From: Streptomyces sp. CC208A
Lineage (GTDB): Bacteria > Actinomycetota > Actinomycetes > Streptomycetales > Streptomycetaceae
Assembly (NCBI RefSeq): GCF_030010625.1
Contig: NZ_JASCXN010000005.1
Coordinates: forward strand, 186,001 to 250,000
Length of the DNA stretch: 64,000 nucleotides
Direction of reading: 5' to 3'
Shown: piece by piece, positions 1-9,575 of the stretch
Layout of the letters: every line of letters begins with the position of its first letter
Position numbering within the stretch: position 1 is the stretch's first letter
Program-made: the position numbers and the translations under genes
The notes under the pieces: generated by a model
The model's input: the letters and a program-made list of their open reading frames with translations, nothing else
What the model was told of the DNA's origin: nothing
Databases searched by the model: none

Positions 1-185
1 CGGGCCGTCTCGATGTCGTCCCCGGTCTGCTTCCAGGAGCGGTACGTGCCGACGATCGGGGTCAGCTCGGCATAGCGCTTGTTCAGCTTGCGCGCGTTGG
101 CCTGGTCGGCGTGGACCGACGGGTCGGCGAGCTTCTTCTCGAGGTCGGCGTGCTCGCCGACCAGTTCCTCGACCGCCTCGAACAT
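1..185 (-). CDS. prfA: Peptide chain release factor 1, N-terminal part (cut by window edge)
   Basis: Only about 61 codons are inside the window; the rest lies to the left. The visible product begins MFEAVEELVGEHADLEKKLA and is rich in charged helices, as expected for the N-terminal coiled domain of RF1, which releases finished peptides from the ribosome at UAA and UAG. The GGQ and PxT motifs would be further downstream and are not visible. The start is the ATG complement at 183-185. It is co-directional with rpmE just upstream, the usual actinobacterial rpmE-prfA order, but a strong hairpin separates the two. Identity is confident from sequence start and synteny, though RF2 cannot be excluded by motif. 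Confidence 0.85.
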   Translation of the reverse strand, partial: MFEAVEELVGEHADLEKKLADPSVHADQANARKLNKRYAELTPIVGTYRSWKQTGDDIETA

Positions 186-227
186 CTTCGGGCTCCTGGT
201 TTCGTCAGTTGCTACGGGGACGCCAAA

Positions 228-273
228 GCGCCGGTCCCGGCCGCCCCTCGCAGGGGCGGCCGATGACCGGCGC
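228..273 (-). terminator. Hairpin terminator after rpmE
   Basis: A long double-layer inverted repeat lies directly downstream of the rpmE stop. The inner arms are GGCCGCCCCT (239-248) and AGGGGCGGCC (252-261) with a 3-nt loop. The outer arms are GCGCCGGT (228-235) and ACCGGCGC (266-273). There is no clear U-tract, which is common in Streptomyces. It probably separates or attenuates rpmE transcription from prfA. Confidence 0.7.
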
Positions 274-282
274 GGGGGCTCG

Positions 283-507
283 CTACTTCTTGGCGGAGCC
301 GGCGGCCTTGCCGAAGCGGGCCTCGAAGCGGGCGACGCGGCCACCCGTGTCGAGGATCTTCTGCTTGCCCGTGTAGAACGGGTGGCACTCGGAGCAGACC
401 TCGGCACGGATGGTGCCCTCGGTCAGGGTGCTACGGGTGGTGAACGACGCGCCACAGGTGCAGCTGACCTGGGTCTCGACGTACTCGGGGTGGATCTCGC
501 GCTTCAA
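283..507 (-). CDS. rpmE: 50S ribosomal protein L31 (zinc-binding type)
   Basis: The 74-residue product starts M(TTG)[15 protein letters not shown], the signature of bL31, a small protein on the central protuberance of the 50S subunit. Four cysteines at about positions 16, 18, 38 and 41 (CTC and CSEC) form the zinc site, so this is the C+ form; streptomycetes often carry a second, zinc-free paralogue elsewhere that replaces it under zinc starvation. The TTG start at 507 is chosen because it fits the family N-terminus and follows AGGAG on the minus strand. It lies upstream of prfA, with a hairpin in between. Confidence 0.95.
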   Translation of the reverse strand: MKREIHPEYVETQVSCTCGASFTTRSTLTEGTIRAEVCSECHPFYTGKQKILDTGGRVARFEARFGKAAGSAKK

Positions 508-662
508 GGTGTCTCCTAGTTCCGGGAGGGCACCGGGTCGTCGCCGCGGGTTGCGGCGGACGTGAACCGGGGCCGACGTACCAGTCTGCCAGGACCGGCC
601 GCATCTCCCCAAACCGGGGTGGGGCCGCCGGTATTCCCGGGGGCGTGGCGGATGTTCCGGGG

Positions 663-1751
663 CTATCGCACGACGCCTTCGGCGCTGCCGGTGGCGGTGT
701 CCGCGGTGGCCGAGGCGGGGATGGGGAGGTCCTTCTTCAGGGCCGTCCAGACCTGCTCCGCCTGCTCCTCGACGGGGACGACCCTGTTGGGGTCCCGGAG
801 GTCGTACCGGACGGGGAGGGTCACCATGTGGACGTTCTGGGCGGAGATGCCGGTGAGGCCCCGGGCGAAGCCCATCAGCTCCTGGACGGAGTCGAGCTCG
901 GAGTCGGGCGTGACGGCCTTGGTGGCGGCGTCGGCGAGGTCGAGGAGCTTCTTGGGGTCGGTCATGAGGCCGACGTCCTTGACCTGCTCGATGAAGGCCT
1001 TCATGAAGGCCTGCTGGAGCTGGATGCGGCCGAGGTCGCTGCCGTCGCCGACGCTCTTGCGGGTGCGGACCAGGCCGAGGGACTGCTCGCCGTCGAGGGT
1101 GTGGGTGCCGGGTTCCAGGTCGAGGTGGCTCTTGGAGTCCTTGATGGGCCGGGTGGTGGTGATCTCGACGCCGCCGAGGGTGTCGATGAGCTTCTTGAAG
1201 CCGGTGAAGTCGACCTCGATGTAGTGGTCCATGCGGATGCCGGACATGGTCTCGACGGTCTTGACGGCGCAGGCGGGGCCGCCGACCTCGTACGCGGTGT
1301 TGAACATGGCCCGTTCCCGGCCGGGGACCTCGGCGCCCTGCCGGTCGGTGCAGGCGGGGCGGGTGATCAGGGTGTCGCGGGGGATGGAGACGACGCTCGC
1401 CTTCTTGCGGCCCTCGTAGACGTGGACGACCATCGCGGTGTCGGAGCGGGCGCCGCCCTCGTCCCTGCCGTAGGCGCCGTTGTCGCCGGAGCGGGAGTCG
1501 GAGCCGAGGACGAGGATGTCCATCGAGCCGTCGTCGAGGTTCTTGGGGCGGTCGGTGCCCAGCTGGGCGTTGATGTCGACGCCCTGGATGTTCTCGTCGA
1601 GCCGGAGGTACACGTAGCCGAGTCCGGCGCCGGCCAGGACGAGCACGGCCGCGGCGCCGGACACGGCTATGGCGGCGCGGCGGCGCCGGGCGGACGGCTT
1701 GCGGCGGCGTCCGCCGGCGCCCGTGCGGGCGTTCCTGCTCTGCTCGGTCAT
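663..1751 (-). CDS. LCP (LytR-CpsA-Psr) family cell-wall glycopolymer ligase
   Basis: A 362-residue membrane-anchored protein. Residues 1-25 are basic and cytoplasmic, about 26-48 form one transmembrane helix ([21 protein letters not shown]), and the rest is extracytoplasmic. The LCP core is visible: ILVLGSDSR near residue 80, SDTAMVVHV, the SIPRDT motif near 122, and LGLVRTRKS...DLGRIQLQQ near 230. LCP enzymes transfer lipid-linked wall polymers such as teichoic acid or arabinogalactan-like chains to peptidoglycan, using Arg residues of these motifs to bind the pyrophosphate lipid. It is transcribed alone, away from rho and towards rpmE. Actinobacteria carry several LCP paralogues and the exact polymer cannot be told from sequence. 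Confidence 0.9.
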   Translation of the reverse strand: MTEQSRNARTGAGGRRRKPSARRRRAAIAVSGAAAVLVLAGAGLGYVYLRLDENIQGVDINAQLGTDRPKNLDDGSMDILVLGSDSRSGDNGAYGRDEGGARSDTAMVVHVYEGRKKASVVSIPRDTLITRPACTDRQGAEVPGRERAMFNTAYEVGGPACAVKTVETMSGIRMDHYIEVDFTGFKKLIDTLGGVEITTTRPIKDSKSHLDLEPGTHTLDGEQSLGLVRTRKSVGDGSDLGRIQLQQAFMKAFIEQVKDVGLMTDPKKLLDLADAATKAVTPDSELDSVQELMGFARGLTGISAQNVHMVTLPVRYDLRDPNRVVPVEEQAEQVWTALKKDLPIPASATADTATGSAEGVVR

Positions 1752-1854
1752 CGTCTTCCCTCGGGCCTCGGGTTCACCTGGTGTGACGGCGGGGCGTCCG
1801 GAAGGGTTGCGCGCGGAGCTGTGGGGTTTCGGTGGGCGATCCGCCCGGAACGCA

Positions 1855-1887
1855 CCGTGCCCGCCGCTCGGGGAGCGGCGGGCACGG
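1855..1887 (-). terminator. Hairpin terminator after rho
   Basis: A perfect 15-bp stem, CCGTGCCCGCCGCTC (1855-1869) and its complement (1873-1887), encloses a 3-nt loop. It lies about 85 nt downstream of the rho stop and ahead of the LCP gene. It is a factor-independent type of hairpin without a good U-tract. Confidence 0.75.
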
Positions 1888-1971
1888 CATCTGCGCAGGT
1901 CACGAACGGGTTACAAGGTCGGTGCCCTGTTCCCGCGGTGTGACGCGGATCTCGCGGATCTCCTGGCGGCG

Positions 1972-3975
1972 TCAGTCGTTGTTGGCGCCCGGCGTCGTCT
2001 TCTGGATCTGCAGCAGGAACTCGCCGTTCGACTTCGTCTGCTTGAGCTTGTCCAGGAGCAGCTCGATGGCCTGCTGCTGGTCGAGCGCGTGCAGCACGCG
2101 GCGGAGCTTCCAGGTGATGGCGAGCTCGTCGCTGCCGAGGAGGATCTCCTCCTTGCGGGTGCCCGAGGCGTCGACGTCGACGGCCGGGAAGATCCGCTTG
2201 TCGGCGAGCTTCCGGTCGAGCTTGAGCTCCATGTTGCCGGTGCCCTTGAACTCCTCGAAGATCACCTCGTCCATGCGCGAGCCGGTGTCGACGAGCGCGG
2301 TGGCCAGGATGGTCAGCGAGCCGCCGTCCTCGATGTTGCGCGCGGCACCGAAGAAGCGCTTCGGCGGGTAGAGCGCGGTCGAGTCGACACCACCGGACAG
2401 GATGCGGCCGGAGGCGGGCGCCGCGAGGTTGTACGCGCGGCCCAGGCGGGTGATGGAGTCGAGCAGGACGACCACGTCGTGACCCAGCTCCACGAGGCGC
2501 TTGGCGCGCTCGATGGCCAGCTCGGCGACGGTGGTGTGGTCCTCGGCGGGGCGGTCGAAGGTCGAGGAGATGACCTCGCCCTTCACCGACCGCTGCATGT
2601 CGGTGACCTCTTCCGGACGCTCGTCGACGAGGACGACCATCAGGTGGCACTCGGGGTTGTTGTGGGTGATCGCGTTGGCGATCGCCTGCATGATCATGGT
2701 CTTGCCGGTCTTCGGCGGGGCCACGATCAGACCGCGCTGGCCCTTGCCGATCGGCGACACGAGGTCGATGATCCGCGTGGTCAGCACGCCCGGGTCGGTC
2801 TCCAGACGGAGCCGGTCCTGCGGGTAGAGCGGGGTCAGCTTGTTGAACTCGGGGCGGCCGCGGCCGGAGTCCGGCGCCATGCCGTTGACCGAGTCGAGGC
2901 GGACGAGCGCGTTGAACTTCTCGCGGCGCTCGCCCTCCTTCGGCTGGCGGACCGCGCCGGTGATGTGGTCGCCCTTGCGCAGGCCGCTCTTGCGGACCTG
3001 GGCGAGGGAGACGTACACGTCGTTCGGTCCCGGCAGGTAGCCGGAGGTCCGGATGAACGCGTAGTTGTCGAGGATGTCGAGGATGCCCGCGACGGGGATC
3101 AGGACGTCGTCCTCGGAGACCTGCGGCTCGCCGACGGCGAACTCGTCACGGCCGCGACGGCCCCGGCGGTCGCGGTAGCGGCCGCGACGGCCGCGACGGC
3201 CGCCAGCCTCGTCGTCGTAGCCGTCGTCCTGGAAGCCGCCCTGCTGGCCGCCGCCCTGGCCCTGCTGCTGGCCCTGGCCCTGGCGCTGCTGGTCCTTGCG
3301 CTGGCCGCCGCCCTGCTCCTTGTCGTCGCCTTTGCCGCGCTCGCGCTGGCGGTCGCGGCGGTCGCGGCGGTCCCGGCGGCCGCGGCCCTCGGCGCCGTCC
3401 CCGGCCTCGGCCCGGTCGCCCTGCGGCTCGCCCTTGGTCTCGGTACGAGCCTCGGTCTTGACGGCCTGCGGGGCCTCGGCGCCCTCCGGCGAACCGGCGG
3501 GGGCGGTGGCCCGGCGGCGGCGGCGCTCGCCGGACGGCTGCTCGTCGCCCTGCTCGGCGGCGGGCGACTTCGACGGCTGGCCCGGGATGTCGATCTGCTG
3601 CTGGGCGGGGGCCTGCTCGGCCTTCTCCGCCTTAGGCTCGGCGGCCTCGGCGGTCTCGCCCGTGCGGGCCTTGGAGGTGGCGCGGCGCTTCGGCTTGGCC
3701 TCGGCGGCGGCCTCGGTCTTGGCGGGCGCGGCGGAGCCTCCCCCGGCCTGCGCCTCCTTGATGACCTCGATCAGCTGGCTCTTGCGCATCCGCGCGGTGC
3801 CCCTGATGCCGAGGCCGGACGCGACCTGCTGCAGCTCGGCCAGGACCATGCCCTCGAGGCCGGTGCCGGAGCGGCGGCGCCGTGTGGTGCCGCCACTGGC
3901 AGCACCTGCGGCGGGCGCGGTGGTGTCGACAGTGCTGTCGGCAGTCACGCCCATCAGATCGGTGGTGTCGCTCAC
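1972..3975 (-). CDS. rho: Transcription termination factor Rho (long actinobacterial form)
   Basis: A 667-residue hexameric RNA-dependent ATPase that ends untranslated transcripts. The N-terminal Rho-N helix bundle (about 35-75, [20 protein letters not shown]) is followed by a long low-complexity Arg/Gly/Gln/Asp-rich insertion (about 80-285), typical of high-GC Gram-positive Rho and thought to bind RNA. The OSB RNA-binding domain follows (about 290-370), then the ATPase core with Walker A APPKTGKT near residue 420, Walker [17 protein letters not shown], and the Q/R-loop region with [21 protein letters not shown]. The C-terminus [10 protein letters not shown] is typical. The length is far above the 419 residues of E. 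coli Rho because of the insertion. A 427-nt untranslated stretch precedes it. Confidence 0.97.
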   Translation of the reverse strand: MSDTTDLMGVTADSTVDTTAPAAGAASGGTTRRRRSGTGLEGMVLAELQQVASGLGIRGTARMRKSQLIEVIKEAQAGGGSAAPAKTEAAAEAKPKRRATSKARTGETAEAAEPKAEKAEQAPAQQQIDIPGQPSKSPAAEQGDEQPSGERRRRRATAPAGSPEGAEAPQAVKTEARTETKGEPQGDRAEAGDGAEGRGRRDRRDRRDRQRERGKGDDKEQGGGQRKDQQRQGQGQQQGQGGGQQGGFQDDGYDDEAGGRRGRRGRYRDRRGRRGRDEFAVGEPQVSEDDVLIPVAGILDILDNYAFIRTSGYLPGPNDVYVSLAQVRKSGLRKGDHITGAVRQPKEGERREKFNALVRLDSVNGMAPDSGRGRPEFNKLTPLYPQDRLRLETDPGVLTTRIIDLVSPIGKGQRGLIVAPPKTGKTMIMQAIANAITHNNPECHLMVVLVDERPEEVTDMQRSVKGEVISSTFDRPAEDHTTVAELAIERAKRLVELGHDVVVLLDSITRLGRAYNLAAPASGRILSGGVDSTALYPPKRFFGAARNIEDGGSLTILATALVDTGSRMDEVIFEEFKGTGNMELKLDRKLADKRIFPAVDVDASGTRKEEILLGSDELAITWKLRRVLHALDQQQAIELLLDKLKQTKSNGEFLLQIQKTTPGANND

Positions 3976-4402
3976 GAAGGGTCCTTCCCTGGAGCGGACG
4001 TCGGCCCTGTGGCTCGGCGACCGGTTGTGCTGTCCGGCAGCGGTCCTGAGTGGCGGACCGTGTCCGGGGCGGTGGTCCCGCCGGGATGCGGCGAGAGGAG
4101 AGAAACGTGCTGTGTCCGGCCCGAGCGCCCCCTGCTCGGCCCTCGCAGACCGGGAGCGAGGGGTGTCGTGCCGGTTCCGGAGCGTGCTCGAAACTGCTCA
4201 GGCAGGCTGCTCAGGCAGTTGGGGAGGCTCTCGGAAGAATGGGTGGTCCCTGAGGGGACACTCCGCACCGCTCCACAAAAAGGTCGGGTGCAGACTTGAG
4301 GTTAACACTACCGGCTCCAACAAACATTCCCCCTCTCTCTCACCGGCAATCGCGTGTTCAGGACGCTGCCCGGCGTCCCGTACGGCGTCCGCCGCCGCGC
4401 CC
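3976..4402 (-). promoter_or_regulatory. rho upstream region / probable long leader
   Basis: This 427-nt stretch between rho and thrB holds no credible gene. It is likely the rho promoter and leader; in many bacteria rho is autoregulated through its leader. A small hairpin, GGACGC (4361-4366) with GCGTCC (4373-4378), lies just downstream of the thrB stop and may be a weak terminator for thrB. I could not pick a convincing -35/-10 pair. Confidence 0.4.
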
Positions 4403-5320
4403 CTAGGGCGCCAGCGGCAGCACGCTCGCTCCGGACGCGTCGAGGTCGAGCCGGTTGGCGGCCCAGCCCTCGCCCGCGAGCAGGGCGACCTTGTCGGCCG
4501 TCCCGTTGTCGGCCAGCGCGAGGACCGTGGGGCCCGCGCCGGAGATGACGGCGGGCACTCCGTCGGCCCGCAGCCTGTTCACAAGTGCGATGCTCTCCGG
4601 CATCGCCGGGGCGCGGTACTCCTGGTGCAGCCGGTCCTCGGTGGCCGCGAGCAGCAGCTCGGGGCGGCGGGTCAGGGCCTCGACGAGGAGGGCGGCACGG
4701 CCGGCGTTGGCGGCGGCGTCCACGTGCGGGACGGTGCGCGGCAGGAGTCCGCGGGCGGTCTCGGTCAGCACCGGCTTCCCGGGGACGAAAACCACCGGAA
4801 CGATGGAATCCGAGGGGTCCATCCTGATCGCCCGCGCGCCGCCGGCCTCGGTCCACGCGAGGGTGAAGCCGCCGAGCAGACAGGCGGCGACGTTGTCGGG
4901 GTGGCCCTCGATCTCGGTGGCCAGCTCCAGGAGGGCGGCCTCGTCGAGCTTGGCGTCCCCGCCTATGGTCACGGCGCGGGCGGCGACGATGCCGGCGCAG
5001 ATGGCGGCGGAGGAGGAGCCGAGGCCGCGGCCGTGCGGGATGCGGTTGGCGCAGACGACCTCCAGGCCGCGCGGCTGTCCGCCGAGCAGGTCGAAGGCCG
5101 TGCGCAGGGAGCGTACGAGCAGGTGGCTCTCGTCGCGCGGGAGGGTCTCGGCGCCCTCTCCGGCGATGTCGACGTGCAGCCCGGAGTCGGCGACCCGGAC
5201 GACGACGTCGTCGTAGAGGCCCAGCGACAGGCCGAAGGCGTCGAAGCCCGGGCCGAGGTTGGCGCTGGTGGCGGGGACGCGCACCCGTACGGCGGCGGCG
5301 CGGAACGCGGGACCGGCCAT
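4403..5320 (-). CDS. thrB: Homoserine kinase (GHMP family)
   Basis: A 305-residue enzyme that phosphorylates L-homoserine with ATP, the penultimate step of threonine synthesis in the cytoplasm. GHMP kinase motifs are clear: motif 1 VRVPATSANLGPGFDAFG at residues 12-29, the phosphate-binding loop PHGRGLGSSSAAI near 95, and motif 3 AVISGAGPTVLAL near 260. The ATG at 5320 is chosen over longer in-frame extensions because it gives the family N-terminus MAGPAFRAAAVRV and has AAGGAG upstream. It lies downstream of hom-thrC but is separated from thrC by a strong hairpin and about 280 nt, so it may have its own promoter. Confidence 0.96.
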   Translation of the reverse strand: MAGPAFRAAAVRVRVPATSANLGPGFDAFGLSLGLYDDVVVRVADSGLHVDIAGEGAETLPRDESHLLVRSLRTAFDLLGGQPRGLEVVCANRIPHGRGLGSSSAAICAGIVAARAVTIGGDAKLDEAALLELATEIEGHPDNVAACLLGGFTLAWTEAGGARAIRMDPSDSIVPVVFVPGKPVLTETARGLLPRTVPHVDAAANAGRAALLVEALTRRPELLLAATEDRLHQEYRAPAMPESIALVNRLRADGVPAVISGAGPTVLALADNGTADKVALLAGEGWAANRLDLDASGASVLPLAP

Positions 5321-5602
5321 CGCTCGATGACTCTCCTTGACTGCGGCAACGGGGTGTTCAAGAGAAGTGCTGGAGAACCCGGGGTACCGTTTCGGCCGTT
5401 TCGATCGCGTTCCATCGCGACGGGGCGACAACGGCGACGACGACCACGACACCGCGCATATGCGCCGGGGCGGGTTCGGTACAGCCTATCGAAGGAAGGT
5501 TCTGTGGCGACATAGGGCGCACGGGAGGCGCACGATGCGTGTCGCGCGCCAACCTGTGCGCCTATGTACGTTCCTGATCGGGTTTCGACCAGGACCCTCA
5601 CC
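5321..5602 (-). promoter_or_regulatory. Upstream region of thrB with a possible -10 element
   Basis: No gene fits here. On the minus strand a TAGGCT hexamer (complement at 5483-5488) matches the Streptomyces vegetative -10 consensus TAGNNT, and the region between it and thrB would form a leader of about 155 nt. The -35 region is poor (TGTCGC-like). This fits thrB being transcribed separately from hom-thrC. Confidence 0.35.
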
Positions 5603-5651
5603 CGGACGGGGGATGTTCCGCTCGCTTCCGAGCGGCCGCCTCCCCCGTCCG
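5603..5651 (-). terminator. Hairpin terminator after thrC
   Basis: A two-part hairpin lies 12 nt past the thrC stop. The outer arms CGGACGGGGGA (5603-5613) and TCCCCCGTCCG (5641-5651) enclose an inner CCGCTCG-CTTC-CGAGCGG stem-loop. It separates the hom-thrC unit from thrB. Confidence 0.75.
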
Positions 5652-5662
5652 TGGCATCGGGT

Positions 5663-6733
5663 TCAGGCCAGTCCGAGCCGTTCGGCGGCGGCCGCGGCGT
5701 CCACGGGGACGGTGACGGGCTGCGGGGCGCCGGCGACGGCCCAGTCGGGGTCCTTCAGGCCGTTTCCGGTGACCGTGCAGACGATCCGCTGGCCCGGGTC
5801 GACCTTGCCCTGCTCGGCGGCCTTCAGCAGACCGGCGACCGAGGCGGCCGACGCGGGCTCCACGAAGACGCCCTCCTGCGCGGCCAACAGGCGGTAGGCG
5901 CGCAGGATCTCACGGTCCGTCACCTCGTCGATGAAGCCGCCCGACTCGTCGCGCGCGGCGATCGCGTACTGCCAGGAGGCCGGGTTGCCGATGCGAATGG
6001 CGGTGGCGATGGTCGACGGGTCCTTGACGACCTCGCCGCGCACCAGCGGGGCCGAACCGGAGGCCTGGAAGCCCCACATGCGGGGCCGGCGGGCGGCCAT
6101 GCCGTCGGCGGCGTACTCGGTGTAGCCCTTCCAGTACGCGGTGATGTTGCCCGCGTTGCCCACCGGGAGGACGTGGATGTCGGGCGCGTCGCCCAGCATG
6201 TCCACGATCTCGAACGCGGCGGTCTTCTGGCCCTCGATGCGGACCGGGTTGACCGAATTGACCAGCGCCACCGGGTAGTTCTCGGAGAGCGAGCGGGCCA
6301 GCGTCAGGCAGTCGTCGAAGTTGCCGTCGACCTGGAGGATCTTCGCGCCGTGCACGAGGGCCTGGCCCATCTTGCCGAGCGCGATCTTGCCCTGGGGCAC
6401 GAGCACCGCGGAGACCATCCCGGCCCGCACCGCGTAGGCGGCGGCGGAGGCGGAGGTGTTGCCGGTGGAGGCGCAGATGACCGCCTTGGCGCCCTCCTCC
6501 TTGGCCCGGGTGATGGCCATGGTCATGCCCCGGTCCTTGAAGGAGCCGGTGGGGTTGGCGCCCTCGACCTTGAGGTGCACCTCGCAGCCCGTGCGCTCGG
6601 AGAGGACCTGAGCGGGGACGAGCGGCGTACCGCCCTCACGGAGCGTGACGACCGGCGTCGTGTCCGTGACCGGGAGGCGGTCCCGGTACTCCTCGATGAT
6701 GCCGCGCCACTGGTGGGTGCCCTTGGTGGTCAT
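5663..6733 (-). CDS. thrC: Threonine synthase
   Basis: A 356-residue PLP enzyme (fold type II) converting O-phospho-L-homoserine to L-threonine. The PLP lysine is in GSFKDRGM near residue 60 ([12 protein letters not shown]), followed by [15 protein letters not shown], the phosphate-recognition Asn/Thr region, and the glycine-rich PLP phosphate loop [15 protein letters not shown] near 190. The length fits the short bacterial ThrC class found in actinobacteria. The ATG at 6733 lies only 6 nt downstream of the hom stop, so the two are one transcription unit. Its end is followed at once by a strong hairpin. Confidence 0.97.
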   Translation of the reverse strand: MTTKGTHQWRGIIEEYRDRLPVTDTTPVVTLREGGTPLVPAQVLSERTGCEVHLKVEGANPTGSFKDRGMTMAITRAKEEGAKAVICASTGNTSASAAAYAVRAGMVSAVLVPQGKIALGKMGQALVHGAKILQVDGNFDDCLTLARSLSENYPVALVNSVNPVRIEGQKTAAFEIVDMLGDAPDIHVLPVGNAGNITAYWKGYTEYAADGMAARRPRMWGFQASGSAPLVRGEVVKDPSTIATAIRIGNPASWQYAIAARDESGGFIDEVTDREILRAYRLLAAQEGVFVEPASAASVAGLLKAAEQGKVDPGQRIVCTVTGNGLKDPDWAVAGAPQPVTVPVDAAAAAERLGLA

Positions 6734-6739
6734 GGGTCC

Positions 6740-8029
6740 TTACTCCCCTTCAACACGCATGATGCTGGCGACACCGCGCACGGTGTCGAGCTTGCGCAGC
6801 GCCTCGACGGTCCCGGAGAGGGCGGCGTCGGGCGCGCGGTGGGTGACGACGACGAGCGATGCCTCGCCGTCCTTGCCCTGCTGGCGAACGGTGTCGATCG
6901 ACACCCCGTGCTCGGCGAAGACCGTAGCGACCTGGGCGAGGACGCCCGGCTTGTCGGCCACGTCGAGACTGATGTGGTACCGCGTGACGACCTCGCCCAT
7001 GGGGCTCACGGGCAGCTGGGTGTACGCGGACTCGCCGGGACCCGTCGCCTCGTTGAGACGGTTGCGGCAGACGGCGACGATGTCGCCGAGAACGGCCGAG
7101 GCGGTCGGCGCGCCGCCCGCCCCGGGGCCGTAGAACATGAGCCGGCCGGCGGCCTCCGCCTCGACGAAGACCGCGTTGTACGCCTCGCGGACGGAGGCCA
7201 GCGGGTGGCTCAGCGGGATCATCGCCGGGTGCACGCGCGCGGTGACGGACTCGCCGTCGGCGGCCCGCTCGCAGATCGCGAGCAGCTTGATGGTGCAGCC
7301 CATCCGCTTCGCGGAAGCGAAGTCGGCGGCGGTGACCTCGGTCATGCCCTCGCGGTAGACGTCGTCGAGGCGCACGCGCGTGTGGAAGGCGATCCCGGCG
7401 AGGATGGCGGCCTTGGCGGCGGCGTCGAAGCCCTCGACGTCGGCGGTCGGGTCGGCCTCGGCGTACCCGAGCGCGGTGGCCTCGTCCAGGGCCTCCTGGT
7501 AGCCGGCGCCGGTCGAGTCCATCTTGTCGAGGATGAAGTTCGTGGTGCCGTTGACGATGCCCATCACGCGGTTGATCTTGTCGCCGGCGAGGGACTCGCG
7601 CAGCGGGCGGAGCAGCGGGATGGCGCCGGCGACGGCGGCCTCGTAGTACAGGTCCCGCCCGTGCTGCCCGGCGGCGGCGTACAGGGTCGCGCCGTCCTGG
7701 GCGAGCAGCGCCTTGTTGGCGGAGACCACCGAGGCGCCGTACTCGAAGGCGGTGGTGATGAGGGTGCGGGCCGGCTCGATCCCGCCGATGACCTCGACGA
7801 CGACGTCGATGTCCCCGCGTTTGACGAGGGCGGTCGCGTCGGTGGTGATCAGTTCGGCGGGCACTCCCCCGCGGACCTTGTCGGGCCGGCGGACGGCCAC
7901 GCCGGCGAGCTCGACCGGCGCGCCGATGCGCGCGGCGAGGTCGTCGGCGTGCGTCGTCATGATGCGCGCCACCTCGGAGCCGACAACTCCACAGCCCAGC
8001 AGCGCCACCTTCAGCGGACGCGTACGCAT
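6740..8029 (-). CDS. hom: Homoserine dehydrogenase with C-terminal ACT domain
   Basis: A 429-residue NAD(P)H-dependent enzyme reducing aspartate semialdehyde to homoserine, the branch point to threonine and methionine. The Rossmann motif VALLGCGVVGSEVARI is at residues 7-22. The catalytic dehydrogenase core includes MGIVNGTTNFILDKM near 180 and the Asp/Lys region GYAEADPTADVEGFDAA. An ACT domain near 350-429 (YHISLDVADKPGVLAQVATVFAEHGVSI) probably gives feedback inhibition by threonine. Two adjacent ATG codons (8032 and 8029) are possible; 8029 is preferred because it gives 7 nt spacing from GAGG. It is the first gene of hom-thrC, downstream of lysA. Confidence 0.96.
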   Translation of the reverse strand: MRTRPLKVALLGCGVVGSEVARIMTTHADDLAARIGAPVELAGVAVRRPDKVRGGVPAELITTDATALVKRGDIDVVVEVIGGIEPARTLITTAFEYGASVVSANKALLAQDGATLYAAAGQHGRDLYYEAAVAGAIPLLRPLRESLAGDKINRVMGIVNGTTNFILDKMDSTGAGYQEALDEATALGYAEADPTADVEGFDAAAKAAILAGIAFHTRVRLDDVYREGMTEVTAADFASAKRMGCTIKLLAICERAADGESVTARVHPAMIPLSHPLASVREAYNAVFVEAEAAGRLMFYGPGAGGAPTASAVLGDIVAVCRNRLNEATGPGESAYTQLPVSPMGEVVTRYHISLDVADKPGVLAQVATVFAEHGVSIDTVRQQGKDGEASLVVVTHRAPDAALSGTVEALRKLDTVRGVASIMRVEGE

Positions 8030-8168
8030 CATCCGACCTCGTCTCTCGTACTTCTGATTCGTATCTCTACGGTTCTGGCGGGGATGGGAACAAGTCTCAC
8101 TCACCGGACGGAGGTTTCCGCCCTGCGTCCGGATCCTGAGACATCGATTCCGTCACCCGGTTATTTCA

Positions 8169-9560
8169 TCAGCCGACGTCGAGACGCAGGAGATCTTCCT
8201 CCGTCTCGCGCCGCACGATGACCCTTGCTTCGCCCTCCCGGACCGCCACGACGGGCGGCCGGAGGGCGTGGTTGTAGTTGCTCGCCATGGAGCGGCAGTA
8301 GGCGCCGGTGGCGGGCACGGCGAGCAGGTCGCCGGGGGCCAGGTCGGCGGGGAGGAAGGCGTCCCGTACGACGATGTCGCCGCTCTCGCAGTGCTTGCCG
8401 ACCACCCGGGAGAGCATCGGCTCGGCGTCGCTGGTCCGCGAGACCAGGCTGACGCTGTACTCGGCGTCGTAGAGGGCGGTGCGGATGTTGTCGGACATGC
8501 CGCCGTCCACGCTCACGTACGTGCGCAGCCCGTCGAGCGGCTTGATGGTGCCGACCCGGTAGAGGGTGAAGGCGGTCGGCCCGACGATGGCGCGGCCCGG
8601 CTCGACGGAGATGCGGGGGGTGCGAAGCCCGGCGGCCTCGCACTCGCGGGTGACGATCTCGCTCAGCGCCTTGGCGATCTCGTGCGGCTCGCGGGGGTCG
8701 TCCTCGGAGGTGTACGCGATGCCGAGGCCGCCGCCGAGGTCGATCTCGGGAAGCTCGACGCCGTGCTCGTCGCGCACCTCGGCGAGGAGCTGGACGACGC
8801 GGCGGGCGGAGACCTCGAAGCCGGCCATGTCGAAGATCTGCGAGCCGATGTGGGAATGGATGCCGATGAGCTCCAGGCCGTCGAGCTTCAGCGCCCGGCG
8901 CACGGCCTCGGCGGCCTGTCCGCCGGCGAGCGCGATGCCGAACTTCTGGTCCTCGTGGGCGGTGGCGATGAACTCGTGCGTGTGCGCCTCCACACCCACG
9001 GTCACCCGGATCTGGACGCGCTGCCGCTTGCCGAGGGAGTGGGCGATGTGGGCGACCCGGACGATCTCCTGGAAGGAGTCGAGGACGATCCGCCCGACAC
9101 CGGCCTCGACGGCCCGCCGGATCTCGTCCTCGCTCTTGTTGTTGCCGTGGAAGGCGATCCGCTCGGCGGGCATCCCGGCGAGCAGCGCGGTGGCGAGCTC
9201 GCCGCCGGAGCAGACGTCGAGGTTGAGCCCCTCCTCGTGGAGCCAGCGCACGACGGCCCGGGACAGGAACGCCTTGCCGGCGTAGAAGACGTCGGCGTCG
9301 GGCCCGAAGGCGTCGGCCCAGGCGCGGCAGCGGGTGCGGAAGTCGGTCTCGTCGAGGAAGTAGGCGGGGGTTCCGAACTCCTCGGCGAGGTCGGTGACGC
9401 GCAGCCCGCCGACGGTCGCGATCCCCTGCTCGTCCCGGTCCACGGTCCGCGCCCACACCTTGGGGTCGAGCGTGTTCAGGTCGGCGGGCGGGGCGGTGTA
9501 GTGCCCCTCGGGGAGGACGTCGGCGTGGCGGGGGCCTGCGGGATGGGCGGAACGGCTCAT
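8169..9560 (-). CDS. lysA: Diaminopimelate decarboxylase
   Basis: A 463-residue PLP enzyme (alanine-racemase-like TIM barrel plus a beta domain) making L-lysine from meso-diaminopimelate. The PLP lysine lies in [13 protein letters not shown] near residue 97. [33 protein letters not shown] near 240, and the phosphate-binding [12 protein letters not shown] near 275 are all in place, and the C-terminal CESGD...[14 protein letters not shown] carries the conserved substrate-contacting Cys and Tyr. It is at the head of the aspartate-family gene group here. About 140 nt separate it from hom, and the gene starts 15 nt after the stop of the ArgS-like gene, so it may be co-transcribed with that gene. 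Confidence 0.97.
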   Translation of the reverse strand: MSRSAHPAGPRHADVLPEGHYTAPPADLNTLDPKVWARTVDRDEQGIATVGGLRVTDLAEEFGTPAYFLDETDFRTRCRAWADAFGPDADVFYAGKAFLSRAVVRWLHEEGLNLDVCSGGELATALLAGMPAERIAFHGNNKSEDEIRRAVEAGVGRIVLDSFQEIVRVAHIAHSLGKRQRVQIRVTVGVEAHTHEFIATAHEDQKFGIALAGGQAAEAVRRALKLDGLELIGIHSHIGSQIFDMAGFEVSARRVVQLLAEVRDEHGVELPEIDLGGGLGIAYTSEDDPREPHEIAKALSEIVTRECEAAGLRTPRISVEPGRAIVGPTAFTLYRVGTIKPLDGLRTYVSVDGGMSDNIRTALYDAEYSVSLVSRTSDAEPMLSRVVGKHCESGDIVVRDAFLPADLAPGDLLAVPATGAYCRSMASNYNHALRPPVVAVREGEARVIVRRETEEDLLRLDVG

Positions 9561-9575
9561 GTCTGGTCTGCTCTT

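Noticed and set aside
645..1943. Long open frames antisense to the LCP and rho genes
   Set aside because: They are low-complexity Gly/Asp/Val-rich shadows of high-GC genes, without ribosome sites or recognisable domains.
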